Assembly (NCBI RefSeq): GCF_000416985.1
Contig: NZ_ATDL01000015.1
Span: forward strand, 620,001 to 684,000
Reading direction: 5' to 3'
From: Sphingobacterium paucimobilis HER1398
GTDB lineage: Bacteria > Bacteroidota > Bacteroidia > Sphingobacteriales > Sphingobacteriaceae
Length of the DNA stretch: 64,000 nucleotides
Below the pieces are notes generated by a model, which ran no database searches, had not been told where the DNA came from, and was given only the letters and a program-made list of their open reading frames with translations. This document shows positions 55,912 through 63,751 of this stretch, one piece after another. Positions within the stretch are counted from its first letter, which is position 1; each line of letters opens with the position of its first letter. The translations under genes and the position numbers were made by a program.

Positions 55912-56547
55912 ATGGACAAACCGTACGTAATGGGAATCGCTGGAAGTAGCGGATCCGGGAAAACCTTCTTTTTAAAAAGCTTCTTAGATCACTTTGATCA
56001 AGAACAGGTTACATTGATTTCGCAGGATGATTATTATTATCCTGCGAACACCAAGACACAAGAGGAGAATAGACTATACAACTTTGATGTCCCCTCATCT
56101 ATCAATAGAGAAGACTTTTTTAATGATATCAAAAGTCTGTTCGAAGGTAAAACGATATACAAAAAGGAGTATACCTTTAATAACCCCAACCTAACTCCGA
56201 AAATATTGGAGATAAAACCCGCTCCTATTTTGATTGTGGAGGGATTATTTATCTTCCACTATGAAGAAGTCAATCAGCTATTAAACTATCGTATATTTTT
56301 AGATGCCGACGAAGATATAGCATTAAAGCGCCGGCTGAAAAGAGATTTGATAGAACGTGGATACGACCACGATGATGTAATGTACAAATGGGTCAATCAT
56401 GTCGTCCCGTCTTACAACACCTATCTATTGCCTTATAAAGATACATGTGACCGCGTTATCGTAAACAACACGGATGATCCAAAACTCATTAATGGTGCAA
56501 CAGACCTGATATCTCGGGAGTTGAAAGAAAAATTACAATTCGATTAA
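55912..56547 (+). CDS. udk: Uridine kinase
   Basis: Phosphorylates uridine or cytidine in pyrimidine salvage. Walker A is G11-SSGSGKT-18. SQDDYYYPANTKTQEEN carries the substrate-binding Asp/Tyr set, FDVPSSINREDF matches the FDHPxAFD segment in altered form, and RRLKRDLIERGYDHDDV is the lid with conserved Arg. 211 residues is typical. It follows the LysM gene at 51 bases and precedes a tiny cysteine-rich gene. Confidence 0.88.
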   Translation: MDKPYVMGIAGSSGSGKTFFLKSFLDHFDQEQVTLISQDDYYYPANTKTQEENRLYNFDVPSSINREDFFNDIKSLFEGKTIYKKEYTFNNPNLTPKILEIKPAPILIVEGLFIFHYEEVNQLLNYRIFLDADEDIALKRRLKRDLIERGYDHDDVMYKWVNHVVPSYNTYLLPYKDTCDRVIVNNTDDPKLINGATDLISRELKEKLQFD

Positions 56548-56568
56548 TTTAAAAATATTCTAAATAAC

Positions 56569-56576
56569 TATCTTTG
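56569..56576 (+). promoter_or_regulatory. Promoter of the small cysteine-rich gene, -7 box TATCTTTG
   Basis: Exact TAnnTTTG match ending 4 bases before the ATG, so the transcript should be leaderless or nearly so. It supports the small gene that follows. No clear -33 TTG is seen. Confidence 0.6.
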
Positions 56577-56580
56577 TCGC

Positions 56581-56742
56581 ATGGACAGGCAAAGTATAAT
56601 AGTTCCACCGGACGCAAATATAGAAATCGATCATTCGCCCAAAGGCATAAACCCCTTTGGCGACTTTTCCTGCTGCATATTAAAAAAATGTTGCAAAAAA
56701 TACAAAAGAGGCAAACGTTGTAAAAAATGTCCCGACCGTTAA
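56581..56742 (+). CDS. 53-residue cysteine-rich basic protein, unannotated-size gene
   Basis: An open frame of 53 codons with an ATG directly behind a perfect -7 box. The N-terminal half is acidic/neutral (MDRQSIIVPPDANIEID). The C-terminal half is very basic with six cysteines at 31, 32, 37, 38, 47 and 50, arranged CC-x4-CC-x8-C-x2-C. The cysteine spacing suggests a zinc knuckle or metal-binding tail, and the lysines suggest nucleic-acid contact; both are inference. I recall similar short CC-rich tails in Bacteroidota hypothetical proteins but cannot verify. It ends one base before the convergent MFS stop codon. Confidence 0.7.
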   Translation: MDRQSIIVPPDANIEIDHSPKGINPFGDFSCCILKKCCKKYKRGKRCKKCPDR

Positions 56743-56743
56743 G

Positions 56744-57967
56744 CTATTCCTCGTAATAGTCCAAATCCTTATCAAAGCTCTCCTCTAACTGTGTTAACGC
56801 AAAAATAGCGATTCCCGTGAGCAACACCAGTGTAACAATTGCGGCAACAATAATTCCCCACAAATCGACCAAATAGCCATATAGCAATGTAGAGGGAATC
56901 AGCGCACCTCGTACAAAATTGGGAGCAGTAGTAGCTACCGTGGCTCGCAGATTTGTACCAAACTGCTCCGCAGATATCGTCACAAAAGTAGCCCAGTACC
57001 CAACCCCCAATCCCATAAAAAATGCGAGAAACATAAACTTATCCTCTCCTATTCCCGTACTATTCAGATACCAAAGGGATGATATTAAAATCAATATCTG
57101 ACATACAAATACGACCTTCTTTCTCGATTTTAGCCACTGCGCCAGGAGTCCTGCCAAGAAATCACCAACAGAAATACCTAAATAGGTAAACATTACCCCT
57201 TTTCCAGCACTCAATACATCTTTTGCTCCTAGAGCCTTCCCTATCTCAGGAGCCTGGGTGACCAATACCCCCACCACAAACCAAATTGGAAGACCTATAC
57301 ATAAACAATACACATAGCGTTTAAACCGGTCCCTATTGCTAAACAATAATTTCAAACTTCCTTTCTGAATATGACTATCTTCAACAGATTGCGCAAAAAG
57401 TCCCGATTCGAAAGTACCTATCCTCATCAACAACAATACGATTCCCATCCCTCCTCCTACAAAGTATGCGGTTCGCCAATCAAACCATTCGGACACAAAA
57501 TAGGCAAGAATTGCTCCTAGAACTCCCACTCCGGCCACCAGCATCGTTCCATAGCCACGCTTGCTTCGATGCATAGACTCGCTCACTAAAGTAATACCTG
57601 CTCCCAATTCACCTGCCAACCCTACTCCTGCTATAAAACGTACCATACCATAGGTGGTCACATCATGCACAAAGCCGTTATAGATATTCGCTAAAGAATA
57701 CAACAAAATAGAGCCAAAAAGCACCTTTATACGTCCGTACTTATCGGCGATCACTCCCCATATCAATCCGCCCAACAGCAAGCCTCCCATCTGCATGTTC
57801 AACACAAATTCGCCTTTTACCCGCATCAAGTCATCTGGCACACCGATATCATGAAAAGAACGTACACGAACGATCGAAAAAATAATCAAGTCATATATAT
57901 CTACGAAATAGCCCAATGAAGCGACCATAATCAGCAGCCCTGTATTCTTAGTATTGTTGGAGGCCAT
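56744..57967 (-). CDS. Major facilitator superfamily transporter
   Basis: 407 residues with about twelve membrane helices. Motif A is GVIADKYGRIKVLFGS after TM2, with RFIAGVGLAGELGAG in TM4, as in the MHS/sugar-acid branch of the MFS. It is an inner-membrane solute carrier; the substrate cannot be read. Single gene, convergent with the small cysteine-rich gene and divergent from the DUF4442 gene. No terminator is seen between the convergent pair. Confidence 0.87.
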   Translation of the reverse strand: MASNNTKNTGLLIMVASLGYFVDIYDLIIFSIVRVRSFHDIGVPDDLMRVKGEFVLNMQMGGLLLGGLIWGVIADKYGRIKVLFGSILLYSLANIYNGFVHDVTTYGMVRFIAGVGLAGELGAGITLVSESMHRSKRGYGTMLVAGVGVLGAILAYFVSEWFDWRTAYFVGGGMGIVLLLMRIGTFESGLFAQSVEDSHIQKGSLKLLFSNRDRFKRYVYCLCIGLPIWFVVGVLVTQAPEIGKALGAKDVLSAGKGVMFTYLGISVGDFLAGLLAQWLKSRKKVVFVCQILILISSLWYLNSTGIGEDKFMFLAFFMGLGVGYWATFVTISAEQFGTNLRATVATTAPNFVRGALIPSTLLYGYLVDLWGIIVAAIVTLVLLTGIAIFALTQLEESFDKDLDYYEE

Positions 57968-58101
57968 AATAAGGTTTAATTATAAAAACAAAAGCGACCT
58001 TTCTTTGGTCACAGAACGGTTAAATTTGACCTAAAATACTATAGAAATTCTTTTTACGCAACATATCCCTACTATTTCCTTATTTAAAACGTTATTAATT
58101 G

Positions 58102-58109
58102 TACTTTTG
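58102..58109 (+). promoter_or_regulatory. DUF4442 gene promoter, -7 box TACTTTTG
   Basis: Exact TAnnTTTG match ending 5 bases before the ATG; the transcript would carry only about 2 leader bases. Confidence 0.6.
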
Positions 58110-58114
58110 TTAGT

Positions 58115-58603
58115 ATGAAGTTAAATCCGTCTTCGCTCAAATGGTTACTTAGATTTTATCCCCCTTTCTTTTTTCAAAGAATATGGGTAAGACAGGTCCA
58201 CAAAGACTTCCGAGGAATCGATGTTAAGATTCATAAAAGTTTTCTCAATGTCAACTCGAATAAAACCGTATTTGGAGGAACCATCTTTACAGCACTCGAC
58301 CCAGTGCATTCAATACTCCTAGATCAAATATTTCAAGCCAACGGAATGAAGAGAACGGTTGCCTGGCTCAAATCTGCTCGTATCGAATACCTTAAACCCG
58401 GACGGACGGACTTGCAATACTCGCTCTATCTTCAGGACGAGGATGTCTCACAAGCCTTTGATGAAATAAGAGATAAAGGAAAAGTCATAAAAACATTCAC
58501 CACATCTGTATTTGATAAAAATGGAACCAAATGTGCTATTTGTCATAATGAGATTTACATCCGAAATTTAGACTTCGTACCCAAAAGAGCAGTATCTTTA
58601 TAG
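58115..58603 (+). CDS. DUF4442 hot-dog-fold protein (thioesterase-like)
   Basis: 162 residues with the DUF4442 pattern: LRFYPPFFFQRIWVRQVHKDF near the start, then SNKTVFGGTIFTALDPVHSILLDQ, the central hot-dog helix. Relatives include acyl-CoA thioesterases, though a catalytic acid is not obvious here. Substrate unknown. It is divergent from the MFS gene and is followed after 133 bases by the lipoprotein-SCO-cytochrome group. Confidence 0.8.
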   Translation: MKLNPSSLKWLLRFYPPFFFQRIWVRQVHKDFRGIDVKIHKSFLNVNSNKTVFGGTIFTALDPVHSILLDQIFQANGMKRTVAWLKSARIEYLKPGRTDLQYSLYLQDEDVSQAFDEIRDKGKVIKTFTTSVFDKNGTKCAICHNEIYIRNLDFVPKRAVSL

Positions 58604-58736
58604 CATTGGAACAATACAGCGAAACAGTATTCACCTGCTGTATCTTACCGGGTAAACAAAGTAGTACATGTCTGTAAACATATTTCTACCAGAGCATACC
58701 CTAGGATACAGCTTAAAAAATTAAAATTCTATATAT

Positions 58737-59165
58737 ATGAAAAAAGTCTTTTATTTCTTATCAGCTGGTGCGATTCTACTGGCTTCTTGTCAGTCAAACA
58801 CCACAAAGGAAGCCGTCAAACATCAGCAATTGGCTGAAGAAGCCATAGCCGTACATGACGAAATCATGCCCCAAATCGCTCACTTTGATAAAACTACCGT
58901 CAAAATAGATTCAATTTTAGGAAACTTGGGCCAAGTACTAACCAAAGATCCAAAAGCCGATACTGCGGCCATCAGAGTCGACCTTGTAACCCTAAAAAGC
59001 AACTTAGAAGCGGCTACAGACAACATGATGACCTGGATGAAAGAATACAATCCAGACAGTACGGCCGTAGCCTACCAAGAAGCAGAAATTGAAAAAATAA
59101 AAGCAATGAAAAAACAGTTTGAAGATGTTTCTTTAGAGAGCAACAAAAAGCTGGGCAAACTATAA
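58737..59165 (+). CDS. Small helical lipoprotein upstream of SCO
   Basis: 142 residues with a lipobox (LLASCQS, Cys about 18), then all-helical charged sequence with heptads. VHDEIMPQIAHF and MTWMKEYNPD are conserved-looking. Similar Bacteroidota proteins are often labelled 'viral A-type inclusion protein', a name without functional value. It starts a run with SCO (8-base gap) and cytochrome c. The His/Met-containing VHDEIM segment might bind copper, but that is speculation. Confidence 0.75.
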   Translation: MKKVFYFLSAGAILLASCQSNTTKEAVKHQQLAEEAIAVHDEIMPQIAHFDKTTVKIDSILGNLGQVLTKDPKADTAAIRVDLVTLKSNLEAATDNMMTWMKEYNPDSTAVAYQEAEIEKIKAMKKQFEDVSLESNKKLGKL

Positions 59166-59173
59166 TTTATACC

Positions 59174-59809
59174 ATGATTAGAACATTTTTTTGTACTGCT
59201 GCATGTGTACTGACTTTTGCAGCCTGTCAATCAACAGCAAAGAAACTCCCTATTATCGGGGAGCGCGAAGTAGTCCAAAAAGAAATAGACGGAAAGATGG
59301 TAACTGATACCATCTACCCTGCTATCCCTAGTTTCGAATTCTTGAATCAAGATAGCGTTATGCTGTCTGACAAGTTTTTCGATAATAAAATCTATGTCGC
59401 CAACTTTTTCTTTACGCACTGCCCAAGCATCTGCCCGACAATGCAAAGAAACCTTTTAAAGGCGTACGAGAAATATAAAAACGATAAGCGGATTGCTTTC
59501 CTTTCCCATAGTATAGACTTTAAATACGATCAGCCTCATGTTTTGAAATCGTATGCGACCAAACTAGGAGTGGACAATGATCAGTGGCAGTTTGTGAATG
59601 GTTCGAAGGCCGCGATCTATGGTCTATCGGACAAGTACCTGGTGTTTACTAAAGAAGACCCCAATGTACCTGGTGGATACGACCATTCCGGATATCTGGT
59701 ACTCATAGACCATGACAAAAGAATCCGTGGAGCCTATGATGGCACCAACAATGAAGAAGTGGAAAAACTTTTAACAGATATTGATATACTCCTTCAAGAG
59801 TACAAATAA
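59174..59809 (+). CDS. SCO1/SenC-family copper chaperone
   Basis: A 211-residue lipoprotein (AACQS lipobox) with a thioredoxin fold. The copper/redox motif CPSIC lies in FFTHCPSICPTMQRNL, and the distal histidine is in GGYDHSGYLVLID. SCO proteins deliver copper to the CuA site of cytochrome oxidase or act as thiol reductases. The next gene, a cytochrome c, starts one base after its stop, which supports a respiratory role. Confidence 0.92.
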   Translation: MIRTFFCTAACVLTFAACQSTAKKLPIIGEREVVQKEIDGKMVTDTIYPAIPSFEFLNQDSVMLSDKFFDNKIYVANFFFTHCPSICPTMQRNLLKAYEKYKNDKRIAFLSHSIDFKYDQPHVLKSYATKLGVDNDQWQFVNGSKAAIYGLSDKYLVFTKEDPNVPGGYDHSGYLVLIDHDKRIRGAYDGTNNEEVEKLLTDIDILLQEYK

Positions 59810-59810
59810 T

Positions 59811-60239
59811 ATGCGCTTATTAAACATTTTCGCAATTCTAGGCATGACGATATTGAGCTTAGCTTATTTAGCGTCATGCCATTCCAATCTAAATATAGAA
59901 ACAGCTCAATACGCTGTAAATGGTCAAAAACTCTATATGACCCATTGTCAAAACTGCCATGGTGCTAAGGGAGAAGGATTGGGCAAGCTCTATCCTCCAT
60001 TGACCGACGCCAAATTTTTCGAGGAGAACAGGACACAGTTAAGTTGTATCGTGCGCAATGGTATGCAGGGTGAAATCACAGTAAACGGTCAAACCTTTAA
60101 TGAAAAGATGCCGGCCAACCCGCAACTGAGCGAGCTTGATATTGCCTATATCTTGACCTATATCACGACCAATTTTGCAAAGAGTGACTCCATCTATTCC
60201 CATGAGGAAGTACAGAAAGCACTAAAAGACTGTAAATAG
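59811..60239 (+). CDS. Mono-haem cytochrome c lipoprotein
   Basis: 142 residues from the ATG at 59811; a TTG ten codons upstream lies inside SCO and was rejected. Lipobox LASCHS. Haem c motif CQNCH in YMTHCQNCHGAKGEGLGKLYPPL, with a likely Met ligand in FNEKMPANPQLSELDIAYILTYI. This is the class I cytochrome c fold. It is the last gene of the lipoprotein-SCO-cytochrome run, and a small soluble electron carrier to a terminal oxidase is the likely role. Confidence 0.9.
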   Translation: MRLLNIFAILGMTILSLAYLASCHSNLNIETAQYAVNGQKLYMTHCQNCHGAKGEGLGKLYPPLTDAKFFEENRTQLSCIVRNGMQGEITVNGQTFNEKMPANPQLSELDIAYILTYITTNFAKSDSIYSHEEVQKALKDCK

Positions 60240-60320
60240 ACAGTAGTCGGTTATATCACACACGAATTGATAGCAGGCTATAATCAAATAATTTACAAGC
60301 GTTTTCTAGAAATAAAGCAT

Positions 60321-60387
60321 AAAAAAAGGTTTTCAAACGGGGAGAATGAAAACCTTTACTAACCAATTATAAACCTAAATTATGATA
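60321..60387 (-). ncRNA. Orphan small RNA (~67 nt) with C-rich loop
   Basis: Between the convergent end of the cytochrome gene and the TetR gene the minus strand carries a complete transcription unit and no reading frame. A full promoter is followed by about 30 unpaired A/U-rich bases. Then comes an 11-bp perfect hairpin (AAAGGTTTTCA 60357-60347 with TGAAAACCTTT 60335-60325) whose loop is TTCTCCCCGTT, and a T7 run (60327-60321). On the plus strand the hairpin is preceded by A7 and lacks a T-tract, so it is not the terminator of the cytochrome gene. The C-rich loop could pair with purine-rich ribosome-binding sites. Length and function are predicted. Confidence 0.68.
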
Positions 60388-60390
60388 CCA

Positions 60391-60421
60391 CAAAGATAAG
60401 TGTCAAAACGACACCTGTCAA
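60391..60421 (-). promoter_or_regulatory. Small RNA promoter TTG-20-TATCTTTG
   Basis: TTG (60421-60419, in CTTGACA) and an exact -7 box TATCTTTG (60398-60391) with a 20-base spacer, the ideal arrangement. It points away from the TetR gene and toward the hairpin. Confidence 0.75.
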
Positions 60422-60549
60422 GAGGTTTCCTAAGAATTAACAATTTCTTAACACAGACCTTACCAAGCGTCTTTCCCTACTTCGCGTTCCACTCTTAAGA
60501 AACATACTTTTATAACAAAATTTTGACATTTTTATTGGCTCTCAATCAC

Positions 60550-60557
60550 TACATTTG
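60550..60557 (+). promoter_or_regulatory. TetR gene promoter, -7 box TACATTTG
   Basis: Exact TAnnTTTG match ending 7 bases before the ATG; leader of about 4 nt. It rules out the earlier TTG at 60523 as a start. Confidence 0.62.
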
Positions 60558-60564
60558 CAACCGA

Positions 60565-61143
60565 ATGAACGTTCAATTTACAGATAAGATAGAGTGTATC
60601 TTCAAGCATACACTAGCACTCATCAAAGAAAATGGGTTCCATGGAACCCCGATGAGTATGATTGCCAAGAATTCTGATGTAGCAATTGGCACTATTTATC
60701 ATTATTTTCCATCCAAGGAAAACTTGATCCTTGAGCTATTTAGCTACTGCAAAAAGAAAATCAATGCTTTTATATTTGATGACTTGGCGGAGGATTTATC
60801 CTACCAACAACAGTTTGCCATAGTATTAGAACGCTTTTGCAAATTTCAGATCAACAATACAGATATATTCAGCTTTCTAGAGCAATTCCACAACTCCCCT
60901 TTCAATGAATTGGGCCATGATAGACAGAAAGTTGGAGGCTGTGATGAAAACAATGTTATTACCTTTTTGTTGAAAGGTATGGAAACAAATAATCTTAGAA
61001 AAATTGATGTCCATGTTATGGCCTCCGCCTACATAGGAGCAGCTGTAACATTTTCAAAATCTGTCATTTACCAAAAGATCAAATACGACAAAAAACATCT
61101 AAATGAGTTAATAGAAATTATTTGGAACGGTGTAAAACAATAA
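60565..61143 (+). CDS. TetR/AcrR-family repressor of the pump operon
   Basis: 192 residues. The N-terminal helix-turn-helix is GFHGTPMSMIAKNSDVAIGTIYHYFPSKENL (about 22-52), the standard TetR signature, followed by a helical ligand-binding domain. It lies 77 bases upstream of TolC-AcrA-AcrB genes on the same strand, so it is very likely their repressor. An inverted repeat sits in the gap. The inducer is unknown. Confidence 0.9.
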   Translation: MNVQFTDKIECIFKHTLALIKENGFHGTPMSMIAKNSDVAIGTIYHYFPSKENLILELFSYCKKKINAFIFDDLAEDLSYQQQFAIVLERFCKFQINNTDIFSFLEQFHNSPFNELGHDRQKVGGCDENNVITFLLKGMETNNLRKIDVHVMASAYIGAAVTFSKSVIYQKIKYDKKHLNELIEIIWNGVKQ

Positions 61144-61148
61144 TATGA

Positions 61149-61188
61149 AATACTCATGTTTAGCGAAGCACAAACACCCATGAGTATT
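61149..61188. repeat. Inverted repeat between tetR and the pump genes
   Basis: AATACTCATG (61149-61158) and CATGAGTATT (61179-61188) are perfect 10-bp arms with a 20-base spacer, itself bounded by GTTT/AAAC. No T-tract follows. It is either the TetR operator (spacing is long for that family) or an mRNA hairpin that lowers read-through. Confidence 0.55.
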
Positions 61189-61220
61189 CCATATGGCAAA
61201 AGAGAAAAAATAATACACAT

Positions 61221-62552
61221 ATGAATATGAATTATAATTTTAGGAAGATAGTATCTGTTGCCTTTCTAGCTATTGCTGGCTGTGGTATCTCACTCGCGCA
61301 GCAATCAGACCTTGGCAGCAATGCAACATTAGACGATTTGATCAATTACGCTTTACGTAATAAGATTGAAATCAAACAAGCACAGATTGACAAGGAAATT
61401 GGCGAACGCGAAATTGCATCCGCTCTATCCGGATGGTTTCCACAAATCAATGCCAACGGGAGCATCGCACACTCCATGCAATTGCCGACAACCAACTTCA
61501 ATGGAACTAACGTCGCTCTAGGACAGCGTAATACCAGTGCTTTGACCTTTCAGGCAGACCAGGCATTGATCAGCCCACAGCTTTTTCAAGCGTCGAAAGC
61601 AGCAAAATACGTACGTCAACAAAACAACCTTAACGAAGAGTCTACAAAAATCAATACAGTAGTCGATGTCAGTAAGGCTTATTATGATATATTGACCAGC
61701 GAAGAGCAAATTAAGATCATCAACGAGAATATTCTGAGATTAGAGCGCCAACATACCGAAGCTAATGCCCGTTATGAAGTAGGATTAGTAGACAAGACTG
61801 ATTTTAAAAGAGCGCAGATATCTTTGAACAATGCAAAAGCAGACTTAAAGACCGCTTCCGAAAATCGAAAATACAAATACGATTATATGAAGATGCTACT
61901 GGCAATTCCAAACAATCAACCTCTTTCTTTGTCATTTGCCAACCAAAGCATGGAGAGCAGCATTCTTTTGGATACGACAGAGCTACTTCAAATAGCCCAT
62001 AGAGTAGAATTCAAACAATTGGAAAATTTGAAAGACATCCAGCGCTTAAATACGCAGTACCAAAAATGGAACTACCTTCCAAAAGTAAGTGCCTATGCCA
62101 ACTATGCTTTAAACTATAGAAATAACAAGTTTTCAGATCTGTACACGGATAACTTCCCGGGATCTAGTATAGGGTTGACTTTATCCCTTCCTATCTTTAC
62201 AGGGACCAAGAGAATCCAGGAGATCAAAAAATCAGAATTACAGGAAGAACGTATCTCATTGGACCTTCAAAATCTTGAAAACCAAATCAGCACGGAGTAC
62301 TCTGCTGCAATGGCTGGATATCGCGCTAATATGAACGAATGGCGTAACTCTAAAGATAACATGGAGCTTTCCGAAGAAGTGTATAATACCATCAAGTTAC
62401 AATACGATGCTGGTGTAAAAACTTATTTAGAACTAATGACTGCGGAGACAGATTTGAAAACCTCACAGCTCAACTACTTAAATTCACTGTATGTCGTATT
62501 GTCCAGCAAACTGGATATACAGAAAGCGTTAGGTACAGTGGAAATCAACTAA
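61221..62552 (+). CDS. TolC-family outer-membrane efflux channel
   Basis: 443 residues. The N-terminus is a signal peptide (hydrophobic about 10-27, GISLAQ). Two helical repeats follow, with the typical ARYEVGLVDKTDFKRAQISLNNAKADL and IGLTLSLPIFTGTKRIQEIKKSE, and the late LQYDAGVKTYLELMTAETDL. It forms the outer-membrane exit of the tripartite pump with the next two genes (35- and 24-base gaps). Here the channel precedes the adaptor. Confidence 0.93.
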   Translation: MNMNYNFRKIVSVAFLAIAGCGISLAQQSDLGSNATLDDLINYALRNKIEIKQAQIDKEIGEREIASALSGWFPQINANGSIAHSMQLPTTNFNGTNVALGQRNTSALTFQADQALISPQLFQASKAAKYVRQQNNLNEESTKINTVVDVSKAYYDILTSEEQIKIINENILRLERQHTEANARYEVGLVDKTDFKRAQISLNNAKADLKTASENRKYKYDYMKMLLAIPNNQPLSLSFANQSMESSILLDTTELLQIAHRVEFKQLENLKDIQRLNTQYQKWNYLPKVSAYANYALNYRNNKFSDLYTDNFPGSSIGLTLSLPIFTGTKRIQEIKKSELQEERISLDLQNLENQISTEYSAAMAGYRANMNEWRNSKDNMELSEEVYNTIKLQYDAGVKTYLELMTAETDLKTSQLNYLNSLYVVLSSKLDIQKALGTVEIN

Positions 62553-62587
62553 TATAACAACCTTAATAACAGAAAAAATACAACGTC

Positions 62588-63727
62588 ATGAATAGAAATC
62601 AATTACTTTCAGCCTTACTTATCGGTTCCGGATTATTATGGCAATCCTGCGGTGGCCCCCAAGACAACAAGCCTAAGGGTGGTGCACCGGGACAACAAGC
62701 CGACATGGCAATGCCCGTTTCTACAGCTATCGTTGGTAAAGAAATTGTATCAGGTCTAAAAAGTTACCCAGCTAGTGTTGTTCCTTTACAGGAGACCGAA
62801 ATCAGAGCTGAAGTAACAGGATATATCACTAATATTTTTGTTGCCGATGGAGCTTTTGTGAGCAAAGGTCAGCGCCTTTACGAAATTGACCGTGTGCGCT
62901 ATCAAGCTGCTGTCGATCAAGCCAAGGCTAGCTTAGAAATTGCTAAGGCTAACCTAGATCGCGTACAAAAAGATTTACAGCGTTACCAAACCCTAGCGGA
63001 GAAAGACGCGATTGCAAAACAAACATTAGATTACGCCACTACGGATGTCAATAATCAACGTGCACAGGTACAAGCTGCTGAAGCCGCTTTGACTACCGCA
63101 CGTACCAATCTGCAACGTTCGACCATCGTCGCACCATTTTCCGGAAATATCGGGATATCACAGGTCCGTAATGGTGCCTTGGTCAATGCAGGCACTACAC
63201 TCTTAAATACTGTATCATCGACCAATCCAATTGCGATTGAGTTTCAGATCAATGAAAAAGACATTCCTGAATTCACTAAGCTACAAGCTGGTAGCTCATC
63301 CACTCAAATCTATGCATCTATGCCAGATGGTAGCCGCTACGAAGAAAGTGGACGTATAGTTACAATCGACAGAGCAGTAGATAGCCAAACAGGAACCCTG
63401 AAAGTCAGAGCATCATTTGCCAATGGTGCAAATGCTTTAAGAGCAGGTATGAACACCACATTGAATGTAGAGAGTACATCTACGCAAGAAGAAATGGTCA
63501 TCCCTTACAAAGCTGTTTTTGAGCAATTGGGGGTATTCAACGTATACACGGTTAATGACAGCAGCAAAGTTGAACTTAAACAAATTGTTTTGGGTCATAA
63601 ACTAGCCGACAAAGTTGTCGTAACATCAGGTCTCGAAGTTGGCCAAAAGATAGTAGTAGACGGAGCTACCTCGTTAAGACCAGGGGCCAAAGTTGCCGAG
63701 AACAATGCAGAAAATAAACAGAAATAA
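62588..63727 (+). CDS. RND efflux periplasmic adaptor (AcrA-like lipoprotein)
   Basis: 379 residues with a lipobox (LLWQSC, Cys21). Domains in order: beta-barrel start, lipoyl half (ETEIRAEVTGYITNIFVADGAFVSKGQRLYEID), an alpha-hairpin (about 90-165), second lipoyl half (NLQRSTIVAPFSGNIGISQV), and a membrane-proximal domain (KAVFEQLGVFNVY). It follows the channel and precedes the permease. Confidence 0.94.
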   Translation: MNRNQLLSALLIGSGLLWQSCGGPQDNKPKGGAPGQQADMAMPVSTAIVGKEIVSGLKSYPASVVPLQETEIRAEVTGYITNIFVADGAFVSKGQRLYEIDRVRYQAAVDQAKASLEIAKANLDRVQKDLQRYQTLAEKDAIAKQTLDYATTDVNNQRAQVQAAEAALTTARTNLQRSTIVAPFSGNIGISQVRNGALVNAGTTLLNTVSSTNPIAIEFQINEKDIPEFTKLQAGSSSTQIYASMPDGSRYEESGRIVTIDRAVDSQTGTLKVRASFANGANALRAGMNTTLNVESTSTQEEMVIPYKAVFEQLGVFNVYTVNDSSKVELKQIVLGHKLADKVVVTSGLEVGQKIVVDGATSLRPGAKVAENNAENKQK

Positions 63728-63751
63728 TTGCCAGACGCTAAATAAATAATA

